Source: Pseudomonas sp. TH15 (GTDB lineage: Bacteria; Pseudomonadota; Gammaproteobacteria; Pseudomonadales; Pseudomonadaceae). From it: a DNA stretch of 64,000 nucleotides. Under the pieces are notes generated by a model. That model did not search any database. It saw nothing but the letters and a program-made list of their open reading frames with translations, and was not told the origin of the DNA. The DNA is taken from the NCBI RefSeq assembly GCF_016651105.1, contig NZ_JAEKEL010000001.1:1137501-1201500 (forward strand), written 5' to 3'. The translations under genes and the position numbers were made by a program. Positions 52,266-60,409 of this stretch are shown here, piece after piece; the stretch's first letter is position 1; the number at the start of each line of letters is the position of its first letter.

Positions 52266-54362
52266 ATGCATCTGCCGAGCCTGCGTGCCGACCTGCAATT
52301 GTCGCCCGCGGCGCCGGCATTGGACGGCTCGCCGCGCTGGACGTTGGCCGATCCGGTGCGCGGGCGTTATTTCAAACTAGGCACGGCGGCGATGCGCCTG
52401 TTGCGCCACTGGTCACTGGGCGATGCCGAGCAAATCTTGCGCGCGGCCAATCGCGAACCGGGCCTGCCGCTGGACGGCACGGAGCTTGAGCAGTTGCTGG
52501 AGTTTCTGCGCGGTCACGATTTGATCAGCGCCATGGACGATCAGCAGCGCGCCAGTTACCGGCTCAAGGCTTTGGCGCAGAAGCAGAGCCTGTGGCAAAT
52601 CCTGCTGCATCAATACCTGTTTTTCCGTATTCCACTATGGCGCCCCGACGCGTTTCTCAATCGCGCCTGGCCTTGGCTGGAGCGTTTTGGGCCGCGGGCG
52701 TTGCGCTATGGATTACCGGCCACCTTGGGGCTGGGGGTGTTTCTGGTGTCGAGGGACTGGCAGCGCTTTGTGGCGACGTTCCCGCATTTGTTCAGCCTCG
52801 GTGGTGCCTTGTCCTTCGGCGTGGCGCTGTTCTTCGCCAAGCTGTGTCACGAGTTCGGCCACGCGTTCATGGCCAAGCGCGCCGGTTGCCGGGTGCAGAG
52901 CATGGGCGTGGCGTTCATGGTGATGCTGCCGATGTTTTATACCGACGTCAGCGACGCCTGGCGGGTCAACGATCGGCGCGCGCGGCTGCTGATTGGTGCT
53001 GGCGGTGTTATGGCGGAACTGTTGCTGGCCTGCATCGCGCTGCTGGCCTGGTCGCTGCTGCCGGATGGCCCGGCGCGCACGGCGGCGTTCATGCTTGCCA
53101 GTGCCACGTGGATCACTACGCTGGTGATCAACCTCAACCCGTTCATGCGCTTCGATGGTTACTTTTTGCTCAGCGATTTTCTTGAAGTGGACAACCTCCA
53201 AGGCCGGGCCTTTGCCCTGTGCCGCTGGCGTCTGCGTGAGTTTCTGTTTGGCTATGGGGAAGCGGCGCCGGAGCCGTGGTCGCCGAAGATGCAGCGGCGT
53301 TTGTTGATGTGGGGGTATGGCTCATGGTTGTGGCGTGCAGTGTTGTTTTTCGGGATCGCGTTGGCGGTCTACCACCTGTTCTTCAAGGTATTGGGGATTT
53401 TCCTGATGCTGGTGGAGTTGGTGTGGTTCATTTTTCTGCCGATCATGAGTGAGTGGCGCCAGTGGTGGACCCGCCGGGAACAGGCCCACGGACCGCGGGT
53501 GTTGCTCAGTGGCCTGGCGTTGCTCGGCGTGCTGTTGGTGCTGGTGTTGCCCTGGCGCAGCGCGGTGGAGTTGCCGACGATGCTCGAGGCCGGACGCGCC
53601 AGTGCCTTGCATGCGCCGGTGGCGTCGCGGGTCAAACGCGTGAATGTGCATGACGGTCAGGTAGTCGCCGAGGGTGATGTGCTGGTCGAGCTGGAATCGC
53701 CGGATCTGGACTCGCGCCAGGCTATTGTCCGTCAGGAAATTCAGATCCAGCAGTTGCAGATGCGCCGTCAGGCCGGTCGCAGCGAAACGGCAGCGGATGC
53801 CAATATCGTCGAACAGCGCCTGGCCGAAGCGGTAGCCGAATACCGTGGGCTGGCCGCTCAGCGCGAGCGCCTGTTGCTGCGTGCACCCCACGCCGGCACG
53901 GTGCGCGATTTACTGCCGCAACTGGTGCCCGGTCGTTGGCTGGCCACCAAAGACCCATTGGCGCGGGTGGTCGAAGACGGCGCGCGGTTGCGCGGTTATC
54001 TGGCCGAGGCGGACCTCTGGCGTGTGACGCCGGGGGCGCACGGGCGCTTTATCGCCGACGACCCGATGCACCCGGCGGTCGCCGTGCAACTGACGGACAT
54101 CGACGCCAATGGCGTCTCTTATGTTGATCAGGAAGCGCTGACGTCCGACCATCACGGGCCGATTGCCGTACGCCGTGATCAGTCGCAACGGGCCGAGCCG
54201 GTGCAAGCGCAATACGGCGCGCGGCTTAGCCTGCTCGACAACGCGCCGATGCCGATACAACCCTTGCGCGGAATCGTGGTGTTGCAGGGCAGCGGTGAGT
54301 CGTTGTTGGGAACGGCCTGGCGGCGCATGGCGGCGCTGGGTGTGAGGGAAAGTGGTTTCTAA
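52266..54362 (+). CDS. M50 site-2-type metalloprotease fused to HlyD adaptor domain
   Basis: A 698-residue multi-membrane protein. Residues 1-100 look like a PqqD-like/winged peptide-binding region (RYFKLGTAAMRLLRHWS). The M50 core has zinc motif H195-E-F-G-H199 and the second metal motif N291-P-F-M-R-F-D-G298, in about eight membrane segments to ~450. The C-terminal part (~460-660) is a HlyD-type barrel-sandwich with coiled coil (APVASRVKRVNVHDGQVV). All catalytic residues are present, so intramembrane proteolysis is plausible. It is related to YydH-type peptide zinc metalloproteases. It starts directly after the stop of the preceding gene. Role: probably processing or passage of an exported protein, by inference. 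Confidence 0.88.
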   Translation: MHLPSLRADLQLSPAAPALDGSPRWTLADPVRGRYFKLGTAAMRLLRHWSLGDAEQILRAANREPGLPLDGTELEQLLEFLRGHDLISAMDDQQRASYRLKALAQKQSLWQILLHQYLFFRIPLWRPDAFLNRAWPWLERFGPRALRYGLPATLGLGVFLVSRDWQRFVATFPHLFSLGGALSFGVALFFAKLCHEFGHAFMAKRAGCRVQSMGVAFMVMLPMFYTDVSDAWRVNDRRARLLIGAGGVMAELLLACIALLAWSLLPDGPARTAAFMLASATWITTLVINLNPFMRFDGYFLLSDFLEVDNLQGRAFALCRWRLREFLFGYGEAAPEPWSPKMQRRLLMWGYGSWLWRAVLFFGIALAVYHLFFKVLGIFLMLVELVWFIFLPIMSEWRQWWTRREQAHGPRVLLSGLALLGVLLVLVLPWRSAVELPTMLEAGRASALHAPVASRVKRVNVHDGQVVAEGDVLVELESPDLDSRQAIVRQEIQIQQLQMRRQAGRSETAADANIVEQRLAEAVAEYRGLAAQRERLLLRAPHAGTVRDLLPQLVPGRWLATKDPLARVVEDGARLRGYLAEADLWRVTPGAHGRFIADDPMHPAVAVQLTDIDANGVSYVDQEALTSDHHGPIAVRRDQSQRAEPVQAQYGARLSLLDNAPMPIQPLRGIVVLQGSGESLLGTAWRRMAALGVRESGF

Positions 54363-54373
54363 GGGAGAGCAGC

Positions 54374-54868
54374 ATGGCGAACAACGGTGCAGTGGCGGCG
54401 GACGGTTTGGTGGTGCGGCCTTCGCGGGCCAGTGACGGGCCTTTTCTGCAAAGTCTGTATCAGGCGGCCAGGCCCGATCTGCAATGGATCGACGGCGAGC
54501 CTGAACGCGTCGAAGAACTGGTGGCCCAGCAGTTTTGGGTACAGGAGCAAGGGATCGAGGCTGAATATCCCAACGCGATGCATTACGTGGTGGAAAAACT
54601 CGACACACCCATCGGCGCGCTGACCACGGATTTCGGCCCCAATGAAATTCGTGTGTTGTACCTGGCGTTCATTCCTCAAGCTCGCGGCCAGGGGTATGGC
54701 CGCACGGTGCTGCAAGGGGTGCAAAAAGCCGCACAGCAAATCCGCTGCCCGGTGGCGACGGTGGTCTGGGCGAGCAACCCCCATGCGCGTCGGCATTACC
54801 TGGCGCTGGGGTTTGCGGTCGAGGAGTGCAACCCCGCCGCCGAACGCCTCGTCTGGTACCCCCAATAA
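54374..54868 (+). CDS. GNAT-family N-acetyltransferase
   Basis: A 164-residue acetyltransferase with the acetyl-CoA-binding motif A pattern (VLYLAFIPQARGQGYGRTVL) and the late NPHARRHYLALGF segment. It sits 11 bases after the M50/HlyD gene (gggagag ribosome site) and is the last gene of the operon. It could acetylate an exported product or a neighbouring protein; nothing in the sequence shows the substrate. Confidence 0.87.
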   Translation: MANNGAVAADGLVVRPSRASDGPFLQSLYQAARPDLQWIDGEPERVEELVAQQFWVQEQGIEAEYPNAMHYVVEKLDTPIGALTTDFGPNEIRVLYLAFIPQARGQGYGRTVLQGVQKAAQQIRCPVATVVWASNPHARRHYLALGFAVEECNPAAERLVWYPQ

Positions 54869-54876
54869 CCCCTGTA

Positions 54877-54954
54877 GGAGCTGCCGAAGGCTGCGATCTT
54901 TTGATTCTGTTTTTTTAACAACAAGATCAAAAGATCGCAGTCTTCGGCAGCTCC
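54877..54954. repeat. Inverted repeat after the GNAT gene
   Basis: Arms of about 28 bases (ggagctgccgaaggctgcga... and its near complement) contain the palindromic gatcttttgat core, inverted around an 18-base T/A-rich loop. This is a common Pseudomonas intergenic palindrome and probably the operon terminator. Confidence 0.8.
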
Positions 54955-54969
54955 GACCTGGGTACAGCT

Positions 54970-55764
54970 TCAGACAAATACACCTAACGCATTTCCACCG
55001 ATATGGATTGAGCAATAGCCCAGGAAAGAATAGGCAAGAATCCTCGTCGGAATTATGACCAGGCAACGTAGATTTGAGGGGAAGCGAACAATCTCGTTAA
55101 TTGCCTGAGAATCAGTGAAAGACAAAAAATCATCATCCAGCAAAAGCATGGTTGAAACGTGGGACAAGCGACAGTATCGACCATAGGCGCCGTCTCCCAT
55201 CACTCGACGATTTCGGGCGATAAAGTACGACTTCCTGAGCAGGGATTCGATCTCTGCCAATTTGACAAAGCTGATGTATACCTTTGCAAGCACTGCCATA
55301 AAAGCCAGCACCAGACAGGCGATCAACGTTGCGATAAAGACAAGTTTCAGGTCGCTGGCGGGTTTTGAGAGGGCAGTGCATAACCACTCGAAACTCAGCC
55401 AAAACACAAATAGAGCCGCACCAGCCACGCCGAGTCGGAAGAGACAGCCTGAGATGTTCACCCATTTTTTCAGACGATCAGGAAAAGTCTCAGCTTCCAT
55501 GATCGCTTGCGGGTCCAGCATTTGAAAATGATCGAAGCGGCCTGTCAGCGCTCTTATTTGCCTGACTCTTCTCATTCTTCCCAATGGTCCGTTTCCCATT
55601 TTTTTCCTATTAATGCTTACAAGATCAGAGGTAACGAAGTGGTCTTCCATCTGATTAAGTCGAAAATAGGCTGCGAACAACACCAACGCTTCGCTCAGGA
55701 TAAAGAGCAACAGAACTACTGCCCATGAGCAGGTAAAAATGAGATGAAGATGAGAGGGGATCAC
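54970..55764 (-). CDS. Membrane protein with internal duplication; candidate immunity protein
   Basis: A 264-residue protein of no family known to me. Membrane segments lie at about 12-34, 105-127, 140-165 and 238-258. Two halves repeat: residues ~50-100 (INRKKMGNGPLGRMRRVRQI...DPQAIMEAETFP) match ~185-235 (RNRRVMGDGAYGRYCRLSHV...DSQAINEIVRFP), each preceded by a membrane helix, so it arose by duplication. It starts with GTG. It lies 104 bases downstream of a putative pore-forming effector in the same direction; multi-pass membrane proteins in this position often protect against such toxins. The function is inference. Confidence 0.6.
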   Translation of the reverse strand: MIPSHLHLIFTCSWAVVLLLFILSEALVLFAAYFRLNQMEDHFVTSDLVSINRKKMGNGPLGRMRRVRQIRALTGRFDHFQMLDPQAIMEAETFPDRLKKWVNISGCLFRLGVAGAALFVFWLSFEWLCTALSKPASDLKLVFIATLIACLVLAFMAVLAKVYISFVKLAEIESLLRKSYFIARNRRVMGDGAYGRYCRLSHVSTMLLLDDDFLSFTDSQAINEIVRFPSNLRCLVIIPTRILAYSFLGYCSIHIGGNALGVFV

Positions 55765-55868
55765 GTGTAGTCCTTAACGTTTATCCAGCGTCCTGAATTC
55801 ATAAACGGATGGGCATAACTTGATATAAGAATTTTAGCGCACGGTAATTCATCAATTTTTCAAGGGGA

Positions 55869-57248
55869 TTATTTACTCATCTCGTAAAGTTTCTCACCGA
55901 TTACATCCCCGGCTTGGGTACCGCCATCTGCCATTTGCGCGGCTAGTACACCACTCACAACCAACATGCATACGACTCCACCCGCCCCGGCAGTTCCTAC
56001 ACCAATTGCGGCACATGTCATTGGAGCTATAGTCGGCGCCAGTCTGCCCGCTATCACTCCGCCTAGAACGTTTCCAGACAGCTTCGATCCCTCTATAAAT
56101 CTAGCCTGACGGCACTCCTCCTCACGTCCGGTGCGACACGTTTCGTAAATCTTCATCGCCGCAGAACTGGCGCCAAGGCCAATGGCCACGTATCCACCGG
56201 CCTTCATGTATTTTGCGGCTCGCGCCACACCCTGGATATTTGTCGCGTAGCCAGGCAATTGAGTCGGTGCACCTGCCTTGTTCCAGTTATGTACGATTCT
56301 TCGTGAAGATAAACCTAGCGCCCGCTTAAGTTTCGGGTGATCCGGAATACCCGTTGTCTTTCGAACCAACGGGCTCAAACTGACATCAAGCTTCGTCATC
56401 AATCTTTTGCGTTGGGCAAAAAACTCCGGTGAGTTGAGATTGCCATATTGGCGATATTGCTCTTCGTGCAGGCGCTTCAATTCTTTAAGCGTGTTCTCAA
56501 GCGTTTCAATGTGCTGCCCCACCATGATCGACGCGACACCCAGCCCGCCGGAAGAAACCCCTAGAAATGGCTCAATCACATCATGGTGCTCAACCATGAA
56601 CGAAGCCTCTTCATCCGTCAGATCCTTAAGCGCTTCATTCACTTTCTCCGCCGCCGCCATCATATGCGCCTCTTCGCGTCGACACATGTAGTTGCGCGAG
56701 TCGCTGAAGATGACCATTTGCCCCGGTTTGACCTGTTCGCCGAGGTGACGATTGAGCGAACGGAATTCGCGGCGCAGGGCATCGCTGGGTGTCGTTTCGT
56801 ACAGCGCACGCTCCAGCACTTCGAGGGTTATGGGTTTTTGGACAATGTGAAAACCCGACTCTGCCGGTTGGGGCAGGGCGTAGGCGTGTTCTTCCACCAG
56901 ATGCTGGGCGGGAGGTGGCTCGGGTTTGGGTTTGAAGGCGTTCCAAGAGGCGCCGCCGTTATCGGTAACAACGCGTGGTTTCACTAAGACCCACTCGCCG
57001 TTGCTGATGGCTTCGACGAGTTTTCGCTGGTTGGCGCCTTGCAGGTAGTTGGATTGATTGAGGCCCATTGCATCGAGCAAGGCATCGAAACCCGGCAGTT
57101 CATCCGGGCGATTGAGTGCCTGTCGAAAGGTGTCCATGGCTTGGTGGATGTCGAGTACCTGTTGGCCGTGGAGTTCGCGTTGAGGGATGAGTCTGGTCAC
57201 GTCCGTGTCCCGTTCTGCAAAACGGGGAACTTTGGCGAGCGAACTCAA
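55869..57248 (-). CDS. Candidate pore-forming effector (T6SS/colicin-like)
   Basis: A 459-residue protein without signal peptide. The N-terminal part (to ~110) resembles T6SS effector leaders (ISNGEWVLVKPRVV). The middle is helical (~200-330). The C-terminal 110 residues are glycine-rich and hydrophobic: GGYVAIGLGASSAAMKIYE, the C-R-T-G-R-E-E-E-C block, then GNVLGGVIAGRLAP and AAIGVGTAGAGGVVCMLVV. That pattern recalls C-terminal toxin domains of membrane-active T6SS effectors as I remember them. A membrane protein follows in the same direction as possible immunity. No T6SS gene is in the window. The ATG at 57248 (MSSLAKVPRF) is the likely start. Confidence 0.5.
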   Translation of the reverse strand: MSSLAKVPRFAERDTDVTRLIPQRELHGQQVLDIHQAMDTFRQALNRPDELPGFDALLDAMGLNQSNYLQGANQRKLVEAISNGEWVLVKPRVVTDNGGASWNAFKPKPEPPPAQHLVEEHAYALPQPAESGFHIVQKPITLEVLERALYETTPSDALRREFRSLNRHLGEQVKPGQMVIFSDSRNYMCRREEAHMMAAAEKVNEALKDLTDEEASFMVEHHDVIEPFLGVSSGGLGVASIMVGQHIETLENTLKELKRLHEEQYRQYGNLNSPEFFAQRKRLMTKLDVSLSPLVRKTTGIPDHPKLKRALGLSSRRIVHNWNKAGAPTQLPGYATNIQGVARAAKYMKAGGYVAIGLGASSAAMKIYETCRTGREEECRQARFIEGSKLSGNVLGGVIAGRLAPTIAPMTCAAIGVGTAGAGGVVCMLVVSGVLAAQMADGGTQAGDVIGEKLYEMSK

Positions 57249-57380
57249 GCTTGAATGCCGGGTGATTCTGTTTTGTGTGTAGGGCTATTCCGATTTGTCT
57301 GTGGTGTTGATGCTCGGGGTAATGAGCGTCAACCGAGCCCTAGATAACCTCGATGCCCGGATCTGAAATACAAAACACCA

Positions 57381-57468
57381 GTGGGAGCGGGCTTGCTCGC
57401 GAAGGCGTCGTGTCAGGCAACATTTTTGTCGACTGAACTGACGCCTTCGCGAGCAAGCCCGCTCCCAC
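57381..57468. repeat. REP-type inverted repeat
   Basis: Two perfect 29-base arms (starting gtgggagcgggcttgctcgc) are inverted around a 30-base loop. It separates the effector-like gene from the DUF6916 gene and matches the type found inside the gene at 47454. Confidence 0.9.
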
Positions 57469-57485
57469 AGGGGTTGTGTATTGAG

Positions 57486-57797
57486 TCAGTTGAAGGTGAC
57501 GTGGAAGTAAGCCATCGCCGGGTCCCGGCCCATCGGTGGCACCCGTGAGACGAAGATACCCTCGACCCGTCCCAGTTCCGGTAACTCCAGAGCACACAAG
57601 CCGTCGACAAACTCAGTCGGTTCCAGACTGCTCAATTCGACGCTGAACGGCATGCGCTCGCTGTAGCGCATTTTCGCCATGGGCTTTTCTTCAAGGTGGT
57701 CGATGTGAAATTGCAACGCAGTGCCGTCGGGCAGGTGCAGGGTGCCGATCCGTCCGAGCAATGCCTGGAAATGTTGGCTTTGAACCGTTTGCAGCAT
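57486..57797 (-). CDS. DUF6916-family small protein
   Basis: A 103-residue soluble protein of beta-rich composition (LLGRIGTLHLPDGTALQFHI ... RMPFSVELSSLEPTEFVDGLC). The pattern FxxLLGxxxxLxxxDGxxLxFxI and the PFSVE block suit DUF6916, a family usually found beside phage-tail-collar (MdpB-like) proteins, as here. It lies 53 bases downstream of the collar gene in the same direction. The function is unknown; it may be a partner or chaperone of the collar protein. Confidence 0.75.
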   Translation of the reverse strand: MLQTVQSQHFQALLGRIGTLHLPDGTALQFHIDHLEEKPMAKMRYSERMPFSVELSSLEPTEFVDGLCALELPELGRVEGIFVSRVPPMGRDPAMAYFHVTFN

Positions 57798-57850
57798 GGT
57801 CTCGCTCCAGCCAGTTGGGAGGCCGGGGGAGAAGATCCCCCGGCGATCGG

Positions 57851-58438
57851 TCAGTTGCGCGAAGGAAATATGCCCTGCAGGGCGATGCTGAAGTTGAGCA
57901 CCAGATACGGGTTCATGATCGGCAGGGGCAGGCCATTGCCGGTCGGCGTGATGGTCCCGCTGATGGTGGTGGCTGCGCCTTTGAGCGGTACCGGAGATGC
58001 GCCCTGAGCGTCGGAAAAAATATTCGCCAGGCCCGGCCCGGTACCCGAAGCGCCGATGTAGGCGTTGGTCGCAGTCGGCGCGCCCGCCGGGTTACTGGCC
58101 GGGTTGGCCAGTTGCACGGTGGTGGTGGCCGTGAGCCCGGCCAGGGTGTGGGTGTGGGTCGGCAAGTTGTTGAGGGTGGCGGTGACTTGCTCGGCGCCAG
58201 AAATTTCCCCCATCACCCTCGGTGTCAGGCCGGGGCCGTTGCCTTGGCAGATCGGCAGGCGGCTTTGCAGGTTGGGCAACCCGAACGTTTGCTGGCCGTT
58301 GCCTCCATACACCGTCCCCAGCAATGCAAACAGCGCCTGGTTCTGGTTGATTCCGATGATCTGACCGTTGCACAAGGCCCAGCCGCTGGGCGCATAGTTG
58401 AAGGCAAACGTCAGAACAGTGCCCATGTAAACGTCCAT
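57851..58438 (-). CDS. Phage tail collar-domain protein (MdpB-like)
   Basis: A 195-residue protein. The ATG at 58438 (MDVYMGTVLTFAFNYAPSGW) has gagga upstream. The tail-collar domain shows the typical SGWALCNGQIIGINQNQALF and FGLPNLQSRLPI blocks (~17-65). A glycine/threonine-rich tail follows and ends NPYLVLNFSIALQGIFPSRN. Such chromosomal copies, once called microcystin-dependent proteins, are not part of prophages; no other phage gene is present here. Roles in surface display or secretion are suggested by contexts like this one, next to a giant surface protein. Confidence 0.85.
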   Translation of the reverse strand: MDVYMGTVLTFAFNYAPSGWALCNGQIIGINQNQALFALLGTVYGGNGQQTFGLPNLQSRLPICQGNGPGLTPRVMGEISGAEQVTATLNNLPTHTHTLAGLTATTTVQLANPASNPAGAPTATNAYIGASGTGPGLANIFSDAQGASPVPLKGAATTISGTITPTGNGLPLPIMNPYLVLNFSIALQGIFPSRN

Positions 58439-58678
58439 AAAGTCCTCATCCTTCTGATTGGTTGTCGGCGGGCCGCTAGTGGGTTCAGGCTGCTGCTGTT
58501 GCCTTGGCACTCCGTGGCCAGGTCACGCCACGCCAGAGCGTAGACGCGGATTGGCAAGGTTGCCGGATGTCGTGAAAGCGCAAACCGGCATCGACGATTC
58601 TTGTGCGACTGACCTAAAGTGACTGGCAGGTTTACGGATTCATACGGTCGTAGTGTCGTGGCGCGGCGAGAGGCAGCA

Positions 58679-60259
58679 ATGGCGGTAAACAGAGTAACGC
58701 CGGTGGGCGACACCCAGGATCCACACGCGACGCCAGGGTCGTGGTTTGGCAGCTTGCGCGTGATTCGTTGGGCCAGAGAATATTGGTTGCTGCCGATCAT
58801 GGTATTGGCGGCGCTGGTGCGTTTCTACGACCTGACGGCCGCCGCGATCTGGGGAGACGAAGGCTCCAGCCTGTTGCTGAGCCAGCACTCGTTGAGCGAA
58901 ATCTGGGCGCATGCCGCCCACGATGTACACCCACCGCTGTACTTCATGCTGCTGCATGGCTGGATCGACTGGTTTGGCGACGGTATTTTTTCGATCCGCG
59001 CCCTGAGTGCATTGCCGGGGATCATCACGGTCGGCCTGGGCGTGTGGCTGGTGGATCTGCTCGCCACCCGGCGCGCCGCGTTGCTGGCCGGGATCCTGCT
59101 GGCGCTGTTGCCCACCGCGGTGCGTTACAGCCAGGAAGTGCGCATGTACTCCTGGCTCGGCCTTTTACTGATAGGCGCCACGATTGCGCTGGTGTACTGG
59201 GTCCGGCAACCCCGGCGTAACGGCTATCTCGTGGTGTACGCGCTGCTGATGGCGGCGGCGTTCTATACCCACTATTTCACTGCGCTGTGCGTGATCAGTC
59301 ACTGGTTGTGGCTGGCCGTGGTGCGGGTGCAGCCCGGTTATCGCCTGCGGCATATCCAGCGTCCGGCCTGGTGGCTGGCGAACCTGGGGATTGTGTTGCT
59401 GTACTTGCCTTGGGTGCCCAACCTGATCGATCTGATTCAGCACATGGATGCGCTCAAGGCCAATGGCGATGTCGGCTGGGAAGATCCGGTCACGTTGAGT
59501 TCGTTACCGTCGATGATCTGGTCGCTGCTGACCCAGGACGACGGCGGAACGTTGCCGCGCTGGCTGTTCATCACATTGCCGGTGGCGTTGCTGGCGATAA
59601 TCGGCGTGGCGCTGGCGCGGGATCGCAGCGTATTTCGCGGCAGTATCCTGCTGGCGCTTTTCGGCGCGCTGCCGATCCTGCTGGTGTTCGCGGTGTCGTT
59701 CATCTCGCCGGTGTTCATTGAACGTTATTTGACCGCCTACGCACTGGGCTTGCCGATGCTGGTGGCACTGGCCATCGACCGTTTGTACAGCCGCGTGCGG
59801 GTGTTGGCGTTGGCGGTGCTGATGTCGCTGGTCGGGGTCGAGTGGGTGGGAGTCAGCAACAACGCCACGGTCGACAGCAATGATCAGCTCGATCGGGTGG
59901 TGAATTACGTCAATCTGCATTTTCAGGCTGGTGATCAAATCATCACCAGCGACATGCTCTGGTACCTCAGTTACGTTTATTACGACCGCACCGGCGCGCA
60001 CGTGCGCCTCTTCACGCCACCCGCCGCCGATGGTCACTCGACGCGGCCGAACGATTATGGATTTGGCACGCTGGTGACCGCCGACGTCTATCTCGACAGC
60101 CTTGCCGAACTGGCCGGCAGTCCTCGGGTCTGGCTGATCGGCGCGCTCGACGAGCCGGCAGAGTTTCTGCCATTGCCCGCGGCGTGGAAGGTTCGCGCAG
60201 AAGTCCACGCCGGGGGCGTGCAGGCGCGATTATTCACGGCGAATTCGAGCGGCGAATAA
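58679..60259 (+). CDS. GT-C fold glycosyltransferase (PMT/ArnT-like, family 39/83 type)
   Basis: A 526-residue inner-membrane enzyme with about 10-12 helices. The first periplasmic loop carries the D-E motif (AIWGDEGSSLLLSQHSLSE), followed by PPLYFMLLHGWI, both typical of lipid-linked-sugar glycosyltransferases that modify proteins or glycans at the periplasmic face. The ATG at 58679 is used (gagagg upstream). It is divergent from the collar gene across 240 bases. With the sulfotransferase and giant adhesin downstream, it may glycosylate that adhesin; the acceptor is not shown by sequence. Confidence 0.85.
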   Translation: MAVNRVTPVGDTQDPHATPGSWFGSLRVIRWAREYWLLPIMVLAALVRFYDLTAAAIWGDEGSSLLLSQHSLSEIWAHAAHDVHPPLYFMLLHGWIDWFGDGIFSIRALSALPGIITVGLGVWLVDLLATRRAALLAGILLALLPTAVRYSQEVRMYSWLGLLLIGATIALVYWVRQPRRNGYLVVYALLMAAAFYTHYFTALCVISHWLWLAVVRVQPGYRLRHIQRPAWWLANLGIVLLYLPWVPNLIDLIQHMDALKANGDVGWEDPVTLSSLPSMIWSLLTQDDGGTLPRWLFITLPVALLAIIGVALARDRSVFRGSILLALFGALPILLVFAVSFISPVFIERYLTAYALGLPMLVALAIDRLYSRVRVLALAVLMSLVGVEWVGVSNNATVDSNDQLDRVVNYVNLHFQAGDQIITSDMLWYLSYVYYDRTGAHVRLFTPPAADGHSTRPNDYGFGTLVTADVYLDSLAELAGSPRVWLIGALDEPAEFLPLPAAWKVRAEVHAGGVQARLFTANSSGE

Positions 60260-60409
60260 GGTAGGCCGAAACAAAAACGTTTCACCTAAAAATTCGCGAT
60301 TAAAAATTAACTTTTTAGTTCTTTTTGCTCTGACTTGATGTCAAAACACTACTAGTCGCAGGGTTGCCGTTGAACTACGCTTTGTCCTACAAATGGACTT
60401 ACGACTACG

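Noticed and set aside
10964..57468. The repeated palindromes considered as a CRISPR array or insertion-sequence ends
   Set aside because: They are isolated inverted pairs scattered between genes, with no regular spacers, no cas gene and no transposase in the window; REP elements explain them.
57851..58438. Prophage or tailocin remnant suggested by the collar gene
   Set aside because: No other tail, lysis, capsid or integrase gene is nearby; the collar/DUF6916 pairing fits a chromosomal MdpB-type protein.
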